The notes beneath the pieces are model-generated. The model saw only the letters and a list, made by a program, of their open reading frames with translations, had not been told where the DNA came from and did not search any database. Of a DNA stretch of 64,000 nt, positions 34,321-44,720 are shown one piece after another. Where the stretch lies: positions 182,980,156-183,044,155 of the forward strand of contig NC_053395.1 of assembly GCF_905171765.1 (NCBI RefSeq). Direction: 5' to 3'. The DNA is from Bufo bufo (taxonomy: Eukaryota > Chordata > Amphibia > Anura > Bufonidae). Within the stretch, counting starts at the first letter, position 1; each line of letters starts with the position of its first letter. A program made the position numbers and the translations under genes.

Positions 34321-35061
34321 TTCTAATTCTTTAGGTACATTTTAAATGCATACTATTTATGTTGTCTAGCCAGGTGATTTCAGTTTTCTCCATGTTATCC
34401 ATCTTTCAAATATTAATATTTGTATCCCTGTACTGCTAGCCTACTCAGCTGAGTTGATTAAATTTAAGATGATTGATTGAAAGCAATTATAACAATAACT
34501 GGAGAAATATTATCAACGCTGAATAAAGGAATCATTGAAGGAAAAACGAAACTTTTCCTTGCAATAGGCAAATTCCAGTCCTATATTACAGATATGAGCC
34601 TTACAACAGAATCAACCAAATCACCAAATTAACTGAATATACAAATAGACATCATGCAGCTACCTACAAATTACAATAGACGGGGAAACAAATTGCTTTA
34701 ATATCGCCAAAAGTAGGGCAATAGCCATATCCTAATACAATATTACACATGGCAAATGTTCGAGCTCAATGGAATGACACCATTATTTTTTCAAAGCCAA
34801 TTGTTTTATAATTTATTTGTGGAATCTGTATTAAGTATCATTAGAAACAAAAATAGAGTACATACATCAGAAAATAATAGTAAGACGTGTATTAACACTT
34901 TTTTTTTACCTTAGAAACCAAGAGGATCCCTGACATTTTTAAAACTAGGCACTTAACTAAGAATTCATTATACACTAATATCATTGTGATCATATGTATA
35001 GAAATCATTTCCAACAAAATAAAGCAAAGTATGGCTTTCTAGAATTTCCTCCAGTTCACTG
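34321..35061. other. Quiet AT-rich DNA
   Basis: Nothing recognisable: no dyads, frames or tandem repeats above background. Confidence 0.4.
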
Positions 35062-35805
35062 TTAAAGGGTTTCTGTCACCCCACAAAACTCATTTTTTTT
35101 TTTTTGGATAGTTATATTCCTTATAGCGCGATATAGGAGAATATAATAGTCTTACTTACTTTCATGCGGCCGATTCTTTAGAAAACGAAGTTTTATAATA
35201 TGTAAATCAGGGCTCTACCAGCAAGTAGGGCGTCTACTTGCTGGTAGCCGCAGCAGAAAACCGCCCCCTCGCCGTGTTGATTGACAGGGCCAGCCGTGAT
35301 CTCCTCCTCCGGCCGGCCCTGTCAGTATTTAAAAAATCGCGCGCCTCTGGTCATTCGGCGCAGGCGCTCTGAGATGAGGAGGCTCGTCTCCTCAGCACTC
35401 CCTCAGTGCGCCTGCGCCGATGACATCACCGAAAGAGAAGACGTCATCGGCGCAGGCGCACTGAGGGAGTGCTGAGGAGACGAGCCTCCTCATCTCAGAG
35501 CGCCTGCGCCGAATGACCAGAGGCGCGCGATTTTTGAAATACTGACAGGGCCGGCCGGAGGAGGAGATCACGGCTGGCCCTGTCAATCAACACGGCGAGG
35601 GGGCGGTTTTCTGCTGCGGCTACCAGCAAGTAGACGCCCTACTTGCTGGTAGAGCCCTGATTTACATATTATAAAACTTCGTTTTCTAAAGAATCGGCCG
35701 CATGAAAGTAAGTAAGACTATTATATTCTCCTATATCGCGCTATAAGGAATATAACTATCCAAAAAAAAAAAAATGAGTTTTGTGGGGTGACAGAAACCC
35801 TTTAA
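35062..35805. mobile_element. TTAA foldback element: 744-bp near-perfect palindrome
   Basis: TTAA (35062-35065 and 35802-35805) bounds two arms of about 365 bp that match almost base for base, from TTAAAGGGTTTCTGTCACCC inwards to GGCGCAGGCGCACTGAGGG. The loop is only about 18 bp, around GATGACATCACC at 35416-35440. The arm cores are GC-rich with CGCCTGCGCCGA, GGCCGGCC and TCGCGCGCC. Mirrored 64-codon frames on the two strands simply reflect the symmetry. Few arm mismatches suggest recent origin or gene-conversion-like upkeep. Confidence 0.95.
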
Positions 35806-35882
35806 GCCATGTTCAGAAGCATAAAAGCATCACACATCACAGGTAACCAGGTTTATAATACACAAACAACACTATATATATA

Positions 35883-37441
35883 CACTGCTCAAAAAAATAA
35901 AGGGAACACTTAAACAACACAATGTAACTCCAAGTCAATCACACTTCTGTGAAATCAAACTGTCCACTTAGGAAGCAACACTGAGTGACAATCAATTTCA
36001 CATGCTGTTGTGAAAATGGGATAGACAACAGGTGGAAATTATAGGCAATTAGCAAGACACCCCCAATAAAGGAGTGGTTCTGCAGGTAGTGACCACAGAC
36101 CACTTCTCAGTTCCTATGCTTCCTGGCTGATGTTTTGGTCACTTTTGAATGCTGGCGGTGCTTTCACTCTAGTGGTAGCATGAGACGGAGTCTACAACCC
36201 ACACAAGTGGCTCAGGTAGTGCAGCTTATCCAGGATGGCACATCAATGCGAGCTGTGGCAAGAAGGTTTGCTGTGTCTGTCAGCGTAGTGTCCAGAGCAT
36301 GGAGGCGCTACCAGGAGATAGGCCAGTACATCAGGAGACGTGGAGGAGGCCGTAGGAGGGCAACAACCCAGCAGCAGGACCGCTACCTCCACCTTTGTGC
36401 AAAGAGGAACAGGAGGAGCACTGCCAGAGCCCTGCAAAATGACCTCCAGCAGGCCACAAATATGCATGTGTCTGTTCAAATGGTCAGAAACAGACTCCAT
36501 GAGGGTGATATGAGGGCCCGACGTCCACAGGTGGGGGTTGTGCTTACAGCCCAACACCGTGCAGGACATTTGGCATTTGCCAGAGAACACCAAGATTGGC
36601 AAATTCGCCACTGGCGCCCTGTGCTCTTCACAGATGAAAGCAGGTTCACACTGAGCACATGTGACAGAGTCTGGAGACGCCGTGGAGAACGTTCTGCTGC
36701 CTGCAACATCCTCCAGCATGACCGGTTTGGCATTGGGTCAGTAATGGTGTGGGGTGGCATTTCTTTGGAGGGCCGCACAGCCCTCCATGTGCTCGCCAGA
36801 GGTAGCCTGACTGCCATTAGGTACCGAGAGACCCCTTGTGAGACCATATGCTGGTGCGGTTGGCCCTGGGTTCCTCCTAATGCAAGACAATGCTAGACCT
36901 CATGTGGCTGGAGTGTGTCAGCAGTTCCTGCAAGACGAAGGCATTGATGCTATGGACTGGCCCGTCCGTTCCCCAGACCTGAATCCAATTGAGCACATCT
37001 GGGACATCATGTCTCGCTCTATCCACCAACGTCACGTTGCACCACAGACTGTCCAGGAGTTGGCAGATGCTTTAGTCCAGGTCTGGGAGGAGATCCCTCA
37101 GGAGACCGTCCGCCACCTCATCAGGAGCATGCAGAGGCGTTGTAGGGAGGTCATACAGGCACGTGGAGGCCACACACACTACTGAGCCTCATTTTGACTT
37201 GTTTTAAGGACATTACATCAAAGTTGGATCAGCCTGTAGTGTGTTTTTCCACTTTAGTTTTGAGTATTACTCCAAATCCAGACCTCCATGGGTTGAAAAA
37301 TTTGATTTCCATTTTTTTATTTTTGTGTGATTTTGTTGTCAGCACATTCAACTATGTAAAGAACAAAGTATTTCAGAAGAATATTTAATTAACTCAGATC
37401 TAGGATGTGTTATTTTTGTGTTCCCTTTATTTTTTTGAGCA

Positions 37442-37444
<3 letters not shown>
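35883..37444 (+). mobile_element. Tc1/mariner element 3, full length
   Basis: The left end CACTGCTCAAAAAAATAAAG and the right end CTTTATTTTTTTGAGCAGTG are exact inverted repeats, flanked by TA on both sides. The insertion site lies in a TA-rich microsatellite (ATATATA at the left, a long TA run at the right). Total length is 1562 bp. A further dyad AATCACACTTCTGTGAAAT is seen near the left end. Confidence 0.95.
36180..37185 (+). pseudogene. Tc1-like transposase 3, one frame break
   Basis: It starts at ATG 36180 ([14 protein letters not shown]). Helix-turn-helix: [34 protein letters not shown] and [16 protein letters not shown] follow, then [11 protein letters not shown] (first Asp) and [14 protein letters not shown]. 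At about 36826-36832 a small deletion shifts the frame; the first frame then ends at 36894-36896. The other frame continues from about 36838 with [15 protein letters not shown] (second Asp), [16 protein letters not shown] (Glu) and a natural stop after GGHTHY. The joined length is close to the usual 335-340 codons. All three catalytic residues survive, so the break is probably recent. Confidence 0.9.

Positions 37445-37480
<36 letters not shown>
37445..37480. repeat. (TA)n microsatellite
   Basis: It continues the TA duplication of Tc1 element 3. The matching short run at 35873-35882 shows that the element inserted into the tract. 37481-38051 holds no gene; it is A-rich. Confidence 0.9.
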
Positions 37481-37481
<1 letters not shown>

Positions 37482-38051
37482 TTTATTAAAGTTTTGTGAA
37501 GAAGTACAGGAAGAGAAAATGAAGCAGAAGTAATTAGTGCATTCAAAATAGCATTGAGAATGATGCAGCTTTTTAGGTAATGAAAGGGCATAATATACTC
37601 AATATTGCAAAAACATGACCTATAAAAAAGTGAATCATGTTAACACATAATTCATAATAAAAAAAGTATAATAATAATAATAAAAAAATTAAAAGTTAAA
37701 TTGGAATGAAGGGCTAGGGGATGAAAAATTAAGAGAAGGAATCGGATAGCAGAATTCAGATATGGATTATGGATTTTTAAAGTGAAGGTGTTTCCAACCA
37801 GTTTACCATATCAGTGCTGTCTTTGACTTGTATCCATCTTGTCAAAGAACGGATAAAATCATCAGTTTGATCACAGTCGTCGGCCATCACATCTTCCATT
37901 TGTACAAAGGAATTGACCTTCACGATTCCTTCACTTGAAAGGAACTACTGTTGCCTTCCATTGATGAGCAATTACTTTTCTACCTGTAGTAGATATGACG
38001 CAAAAAGATTGAGAGGTGTAGACAAGAGACCAATCTAAAGAAAGGAGAAAA

Positions 38052-38446
38052 TTAGGGATGAGTGAACCTGAACTGCAAAGTTCAGGTTCGTACCAAACTT
38101 TGCGTGTTCGGGTACCCGGACTTATTAACATGGTTATATAGGAAAATAATAGCATTCTTAAGATATAATGCAAAACAATATGGCCATTTAGGGGTTGAAA
38201 AAGAAAAAAACATCCCACTTCATCCACTTGATCGCGCTGCAGCAGCTTCTTCTATTTTCACTAAACAGGACCTGCCAAAGGACCTGCGATGTACACAACG
38301 ACATCACCATGCTCTCCCAGTTCGGGTCCCCATTGACTTCAATGGGGTTTGGGCTCGGTGTCAAGTTCGGGTCCCGAACTCAAACTTTGACCTGAAGTTC
38401 GTCCAAACCCGGTGAACCCGAACTTCCACGGGTTTGCTCATCCCTA
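38052..38446. mobile_element. MITE (TAGGGATGAG / CTCATCCCTA ends)
   Basis: TAGGGATGAGTGAACCTGAA mirrors GGGTTTGCTCATCCCTA. The GAAC/GTTC-rich subterminal parts (AAGTTCAGGTTCG; CGAACTTCCACGG) are repeated. The 117-codon frame across it is by-product. Nothing firm is seen in 38447-39120. Confidence 0.8.
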
Positions 38447-39129
38447 GCTAAGATTGTTGCCAGTGAGGGTATTGCATAGTTTGAAAGTCTTGATCCAAAG
38501 CTTATTAACAGCAGAACCAAATGCCAAGTCTCACCCACTCCTGCTCTCAATCCCTTTAGGAAACTGAAGATAAATTTCCAAATAAAAAACTCCTAGTAAG
38601 TTTAAACCTTGAGAGAAACCATCAGTTAACAACTGTGCTATCTTTTTGTTTAGAAACTAATGTAAACACGGAAAGTTTATGTTCTCCCTTTTGTTCCTAT
38701 TGGAGGGCTGCCCAGGCAAGATTGCTTTACAGTGGGAAATGGGATACCGACCATCACCAAATACAAGATGCATTGCATTGAAATTAAAGCCCTGGATGGA
38801 GATGGAATAGGAGGAAGGGTGTTCAATTTCACTCTCACAATCCCCAATCCTCAGGGAAAGTTAATCTATTAACCATGCATTAGCCACATTATTAGTGCAG
38901 GGGTACCCGCTAACAGTCTGAGTTGGAGAAAGAGAAAATGGTTGAACTATTGCTTGGAGAGAAAGAGAAGCTGACACCGGAGCTAGATGGGCAGCATGTG
39001 ACACTCCTGCAACAGGTGTAGGCCCACTTTGCCAGTACACTGTTGGGTCTTGAAGAGCATTTATCCCTTACCACTGCTGACTGTGCTTCAACTGTGGCTT
39101 GCTGCTTCTCATCTTGTGCCTGCTGCCTG

Positions 39130-39232
39130 AAGTGCAGTTGACCGACACAGATGCCTTCAGCTGCTAAGCGTCCATGTAAAAAGTTAGCCAGTTTCACATG
39201 CCCCATCCAATGCCCCTCACACAGGTTGTACT
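39130..39232. repeat. Two MITE fragments before the hAT element
   Basis: ACACAGATGCCTTCAGCTGC (39149) with AAAGTTAGCCAGTTTCA is a piece of the 5768-6190 MITE arm. From about 39200, CAATGCCCCTCACACAGGTT is the left remnant of the TTAA MITE that resumes at 41700. Confidence 0.6.
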
Positions 39233-41699
39233 CAATGGCGCACCTACAGGGGGGGTCCAGCGGGTCTGGACCCCCCCTAGAACAACCAGACCCAAAAATA
39301 TTTTTTTAATCCTTCAGGGCCGCACCGCCGATCACCACAGGCGGCGCGGCCCTGGATGTAATTGTGGAAGCGCTCATCTCCATATCTAATCCATCTGTAT
39401 CGCCGTCCTTAGGACAGCGATACAGATGCCTGTGCTGTGCTGCGGCAGGGGAGGGAGAGGTGTGTTCCTCCCCTGTTCTTCTGATAGGCCGCAGGCACTA
39501 ATGCCTGCAGCCTATCAGAGGCCGTCTCAGGCGGCGCGATGATGTCATCATCACGCGCCTGAGCCGGGCAGCACACAGCAGGGACACAGGCCGGAAGAGC
39601 CTGCATCGCATCGCTGCTGATGGAGGTAAGTATCAGTGTATTTTTTTTTTTTTTCTGTTTTGTTTTTTTTGGAGGGGGGGAGCTGGCACTATGGGGGCAC
39701 TAAAGGGAAGAACGGCACTATCGGGCATCTGGTGGTACTTTTTTTTTTAGGTGGCACTTCTTACTGGCACATTATGGGGGGGGCACCATGGGGGAGAGGA
39801 GCACTATGGGGGCTCTAAAGGGGATTTTTTTTTTTACACATTATGGGGGCGCTATAGGGGAGAATGGCACTATGGGGCATCTGGTGGCACTATAGGGGCA
39901 TTATTTGGGGGCACTAAGGGGATGTGGGGGCTCTAAAGGGGCCTTTATCCTTATTGGCACATTATGGGGGCATTATGGCATCTGGTGGCACTAAGGGGGC
40001 ATTTTTTACTGGCACATTATGGGAGGCACTATGGAGGAGTGGAGCACTATTGGGGCATATGGTGGCACTTTGAAGGGGCATTTTTTACTGGCACATTATG
40101 GGGCGGCACCATGGGGGAGAGGAGCACTGTGGGGGCATCTGGGGGGTCTAAAGGGGCTTTTTTTTAATTGACATATTATGGGGGCACTATAGGGGAGAAT
40201 GTCACTATGGGGCATCTGGTGGCCCTATAGGGGCATTATTTGGGGGCACTAAAGGGAAGTGGGGGCTCTAAAGGGGCCTTTATTCTTATTGGCACATTAT
40301 GGGGGCATTATGGCATCTGGTGGCACTAAGGGGGCATTTTTTTACTGGCACATTATGGTAGGCACTATAGGGGAGAGCGGCACTATGGGGGAGAGGAGCA
40401 CTATTGGGGCATATAGTGGCACTTAGAAGGGGCATTTTTTACTGGCATATTATGGGGGACACTATGGGGAAGGGGGAGAGGAGCACTATGAGGGCATTTA
40501 CTGGGGCACCATATAGGGGCATTTTATACTGGCATACATTATGGGGACATTAGCTCAACAGCGGGCAATAAGCGGGGGTATTTCATGTACTGTCATATTG
40601 TAGGGAGAATTATTAGTACTAGGAGGTATTATGCGGAGCTTTGCTAATACTGGGGGGCTATGAGGAACATGATTACTAGTATGGGCACTATAGGGGCATT
40701 ATTACTACTAAGTGTGCTCTGGCAGAGAATTATTTCTATTTTGGGGAGCCCTGTTACTTTGGGGGGCACCCTGCCACAGTATCAGCTTAGCACAATAATT
40801 TTTGGGGGACATTATCTTTATACTATTAGTGTCTGGGCGGAGTTATTTTTTTAGAGCACTGTGTGCCAATAATTGTTGAAGGGGGCACTATCTGTGTGGT
40901 AGTAGTATTTCCAGGGGGACTGTTTCTGCAGTATAGTATTGGTGCACAGTGGGCACAGTATTGGGGGTTGCAGGAAAGGGTGTTCAGAAGATGTGAAGAT
41001 GATGGAAATGTGGGAAACTAATGTCTGTTTGTTAATCTCTGCAGAGATGGGAGATGGCTGAAAAATCATCATGGCGGTCTGGTCTGAATGGAGAAGATGA
41101 GGAAAGAGAACGTCTACAACAAAGGTGGAATTACTGGATGTAAGAGGTATGTGGTGCTATGTAGGAGAGGAGATGCTCTGGCTCCTCCCCCTGCCATTTG
41201 CAGAAGGAGGATTCAGAGCTGGGTAAGGACGGTCAAGGGGGGCAGCAGGCCACGGGCGGGTGGAAGATGGTGGGGGGAACCACAGGCCTTGAGCAGGATC
41301 TGGGGAGGGAGGAGAGCGGAGGAGCTCCCTGGCTGTAGCCGGCTGTCTATTGTATAATGTGAAGCAGGCAGTGCAGCCAGGACAGACCTGCCCCTCTCTC
41401 CGTATGATGTGTAGAGACAGGCCGCAACTATAGAATGTCAGCTGTACAGTGTTTGTTGGGAGTGGCCTATTATATGTAGGAGGGGCTTTTAATAGTGGGC
41501 GGGGCCCAATTTTTTTTTATTTTCCTACAGGACTTTTAGAATCACCAAGTAAAAGAATCAGCGCAACACACTACACCCCTTCCCTGCATTTTTAAATATA
41601 AAGGGGGCTTTGAAAAATTGAATTAGCACATTGCACTACACATGCCACATTTTTTTGCCTTTCGGACCCCCCTAAACAAAATTCCTGGGTGCTCCCCTG
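39233..41699 (+). mobile_element. Non-autonomous hAT element with 8-bp target duplication
   Basis: The ends are CAATGGCGCACCTACAGG and, on the other strand, CAGGGGAGCACCCAGG. They share CA..GG.GCACC, a hAT-type terminal repeat. GTTGTACT flanks both sides (39225-39232, 41700-41707), an exact 8-bp duplication. The interior has a GC-rich hairpin zone (39320-39600; TGATAGGCCGCAGGC against GCCTGCAGCCTATCA), a G-rich minisatellite, and a region with GTAAG-like splice donors (39605-39625). No transposase frame is present in its 2467 bp. Confidence 0.9.
39660..40560 (+). repeat. G-rich minisatellite inside the hAT element
   Basis: Irregular units are built on GGCACTATGGGGG, GGGGCATCTGGTGGCAC and TTTTACTGGCACATTATGGG. 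The last phrase, or a close variant, recurs about nine times between 39762 and 40530. A higher-order unit of about 325 bp is duplicated (39838 against 40163). Runs of three to seven G occur every 10-20 bases. Small plus-strand frames here are repeats of the unit. Confidence 0.85.
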
Positions 41700-41993
41700 G
41701 TTGTACTTACCTTGCTCCCCGGCACCCGTGCTGTTTCTGATGCCCGCAAGGCCACTGCTGCATCTACCAGTCACCCGGACCAAAACATACGGCGTTGTGG
41801 ATTGAACAGCCAATAGCAAGCCGTGACGGGGACGTGCCTTCCTAGCATCGCAGATGATGCTAGAATGGCACGTCCCCGTTGCGGCCTGATATTGGCGGCC
41901 ACCTCATCTTCCCTGGGGAGCAAGGTAACTACAAACTGTCTGAGGGACCCGCGCATTAGAGGGGGCATTATAGGGTTTGGATAACTCCTTTAA
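41700..41993. mobile_element. TTAA MITE, right part, split by the hAT insertion
   Basis: TACTTACCTTGCTCCCC (41704) mirrors GGGGAGCAAGGTAACTAC (about 41916). GACGGGGACGTGCC mirrors GGCACGTCCCCGTTG. The element ends GGATAACTCCTTTAA. Its left arm continues before 39233. The 8-bp GTTGTACT belongs to this MITE and was duplicated by the hAT insertion. Confidence 0.75.
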
Positions 41994-42044
41994 GGGAATT
42001 TGCTACCTAGCAGCCTAGACTAAATAAGCCAGAGACCTTACAAA

Positions 42045-42232
42045 TAGAGAAGAGCAAATAATAAATTCAACGCAAATTATTTAAAAAAATTCTGATTTGT
42101 TAGAAAGAGAGACATTTTCAGGCAATCAGAGCACTTTTGATATGGGTAGAATTTATATGGAATGTAATCAACTCAGACTGGCAATTTGGCTGAATTGGAC
42201 CAGAATCAAATTTTAAGAAATGTGCTCTTCTA
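42045..42232. repeat. Decayed MITE (TAGAGAAGAGCAAAT ends)
   Basis: TAGAGAAGAGCAAAT mirrors ATGTGCTCTTCTA across 188 bp of AT-rich sequence with GAATT motifs. It is probably an old member of the TAGAGATGAGC group. 42233-42493 holds nothing supported. Confidence 0.5.
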
Positions 42233-42493
42233 TACTGACAAATAACTCATGACCCCCTCTCCAGACAAATCTATGTGGAGATGGTGTAAGGAAAATGGTG
42301 GGGAAATTCCTGCCAGTTTCCTCTCAGAAATCCACAATAGAGGTCCATAATCCTATGTGTTTGCCTCCTTAAGTCCAGGATCCATTAATTTCATTCACTT
42401 CTTCATGCTGCACTCGTAGTTAGCCCCTGCTGTCAATCATTTTAAAGATATAGTTGTAAGCCCCATATTTCTACCCCTGTATTGTGTTTTGTT

Positions 42494-42732
42494 TAGGCCT
42501 CTTGCACACAACCGTAGTTTTGGCCTTGGTCCGATCCGTATTTTTTTGAGGATCCCATGTAGATTTTATTTCTCTGCGTATCATCCATGTGCTGTCCACA
42601 TCTGTGTGGCTGTTCAACAAAATATAAAAAATCCTATTCTTGACCATTTCGCAGACAATAATAGGCATTTCTACTGATGGGAGTAAGAAAATTGGGGAGT
42701 GTATCTGCAAAATGTCATGTGCATTAGGCCTT
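42494..42732. mobile_element. Small MITE (TAGGCCTCTTGCACA ends)
   Basis: TAGGCCTCTTGCACACAACC at the left faces ATGTGCATTAGGCCTTA at the right. The interior includes GGTCCGATCCGTATTTTT. Sense and antisense frames are not meaningful. Confidence 0.65.
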
Positions 42733-42841
42733 ACAGCAATTGGAATTAAATTTAAGAAAATGTTCCCATGAACTATTAGCAGATTAGAAATTTATATTGA
42801 TTTTGTAATTTAGTACTGTTGACATAAGTTCCATTTAATAT

Positions 42842-43060
42842 ATTGGGGCACATTTATTAAGACCGGCATTTTAGACGCCAGTCTTAATAAGCCCTATAGC
42901 TGGCTGTGGATCACCGAGGTTATATATAGGCGACGGCCTTTACATAACTTCGGCACATCCAGTGCAAGTCTAAAAGTAATACAGCTTCCTTGCTGTCTTA
43001 CATTTAGACCATTTCCTACATCTAAACCTCACTTTGATGAATGTGTTTGAGACCTAAAAA
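42842..43060 (+). repeat. Dispersed repeat with CACATTTATTAAGAC dyad
   Basis: GGGGCACATTTATTAAGACC is followed by a short dyad GGCATTTTAGACGCC with its loop. I recognise the phrase as a recurrent frog repeat but cannot set its right end. 43061-44176 holds no supported gene; the 117-codon frame at 43826 has no recognisable domain. Confidence 0.45.
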
Positions 43061-44176
43061 TTTTCTTTGTAAAATAGTAGGCAAACAATTCAGATGGATT
43101 AATGTAAAATGATTACTATATATAACTGTTTATTGAATGGCCTTATGTTTCACAATTTTCTCTAAATTCTCTGCCTGGGATCTTTATTATAGACTGTCTC
43201 TGCTAAAATCCAATTGTCTGTCTTCTGTTGGACCTACCATGGGCAATGGGAAAAGATCTATAAAGCCCTCTCAACAGTTCAGCACCACACCATCGGGCTA
43301 CCTTTGAAAACCTTTGGGCCCCGCTTTTCCTCCTTATCCCCCCCGCCCCATACCTGAAATGGCGCATGTGATGAGGATACACTGAAGTTCTGGAGCTCAT
43401 CGTGACTGCTGTCTGTAAATGTTTTCTCTGCTGGGAATATGTACAAGTTTGAAGAAAAAAGTGAAGGTATTGTTATACATAGAAGAGAGCAAGTAGTATA
43501 TGTTTCACTCATGACTGTGTTTTACTATACCACATTATACCTGTGCAAAATATAAAATTGATTGTACCTGGAGTGTGGTGAAGCTTTGAAGTGGTAGCCG
43601 CTTTAAAAGTATACAGCATGGTGTGCATTTCTTATTTTTGTGTAATGGAGCTGCAAGGCATTACTTCCCTTGCAACCTCCACTGATGTGTACCATGTACT
43701 TCTCCATTGCTGGTCCCACACCCCCCAGTGATGACATGATGGCCACAGCATAATAATACTCCCATGACTAGAGGATAATGTACTAATCTAATTTGTAATC
43801 ATCCCTCTGAAGCATTTTTTTTTATTTGTTTTTGGCTTCTAAGTTAAAACAGAAGTGCACTGTGGAACAGCTGGGCACCAAAACTACTCATCTTGAACTT
43901 GTAATCAGGTACAGAGCTCTATTATGTGTCCTGCCCCCAAATTACGGTATATACATGTTAAAAGAATCTATAAAAGTATTTGTTTTGTTTCTGCAGAAAA
44001 CTACAAAAGAGGCAATTGTGTTAATCTTTATAGGCATGTTGCAAGGTAAACCTATTTTAGATTGCAAATTAACATGCACATCGCACAACAATTTTGAGCA
44101 GCGGACCATTGCCAAGTTACAAACAGCAATTCTTCCACACAATCCAGTTCCAGACTCTCAGGAGAAGGATTGTAGC

Positions 44177-44720
44177 TAGAGATGAGCAAATAGCTCAACA
44201 TTCAATTTGGGTTCAATTCATTCAAATTGGTCTACCAATTTGATTTGGGTCTGAATTTATTCTAGCCGAATTGAAAGTGCTTCCATTGGCCCGAACATTT
44301 GTGTACCCCAGGACTCATATTTTGTCTTTGGTTCCTGAAGTCTGTTCCTGAAGTCCGCTTGTCCAAGTGCATGAAGTCCTTATGTCTAGGTTCTTGATAT
44401 GTCCATCTGCCAGTGCTCTTTGTCTCATGCCTGTATTTTCTAATTGTTTTGGTTTTGCCTTTGCTCTGTCTGGTTCTGAATTATGCCATGCCTGTGTATT
44501 GGTATTTTCAACAGTGTCTCTGACCTCAGTAGGTCAGCTGCCAAATACACCAGGACCATCCCAAGATGTAGCAGTCTGGTTGCTAACCTGCAGCGAAGTC
44601 CACATCCCTGTACAGGAGTAAAGGGTGAATACTCAGGAGGCACCAGATTAAACACCTTTAGGGTTTAGCCCAATGTCAAACCGATTACTTGGCACATTGG
44701 GCCCACAACTATTGTCCATG
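44177..44720 (+). repeat. MITE fragment joined to Gypsy LTR fragment
   Basis: 44177-44290: TAGAGATGAGCAAATAGC plus GAATT-rich body, left part only. From about 44300 the pyrimidine-rich leader, then ACACCAGGACCATCCCAAGA and AGGAGTAAAGGGTGAATACT (44545-44640) resemble the 3' part of 12832-13501. Neither outer boundary is sharp. Confidence 0.5.

Noticed and set aside
35281..35586. Matching 64-codon frames on both strands
   Set aside because: They are mirror images produced by the 744-bp palindrome.
39636..40167. Gly/Trp-rich plus-strand frames
   Set aside because: They are translations of the G-rich minisatellite inside a noncoding hAT element.
41605..41625. Possible tRNA or snRNA gene in intergenic stretches
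   Set aside because: No complete tRNA cloverleaf or snRNA motif was found here or elsewhere by eye; a covariance-model scan would be needed to exclude degenerate ones.
43826..44179. 117-codon frame as a host exon
   Set aside because: No recognisable motif, composition typical of AT-rich chance frames, and no supporting splice or conservation evidence.
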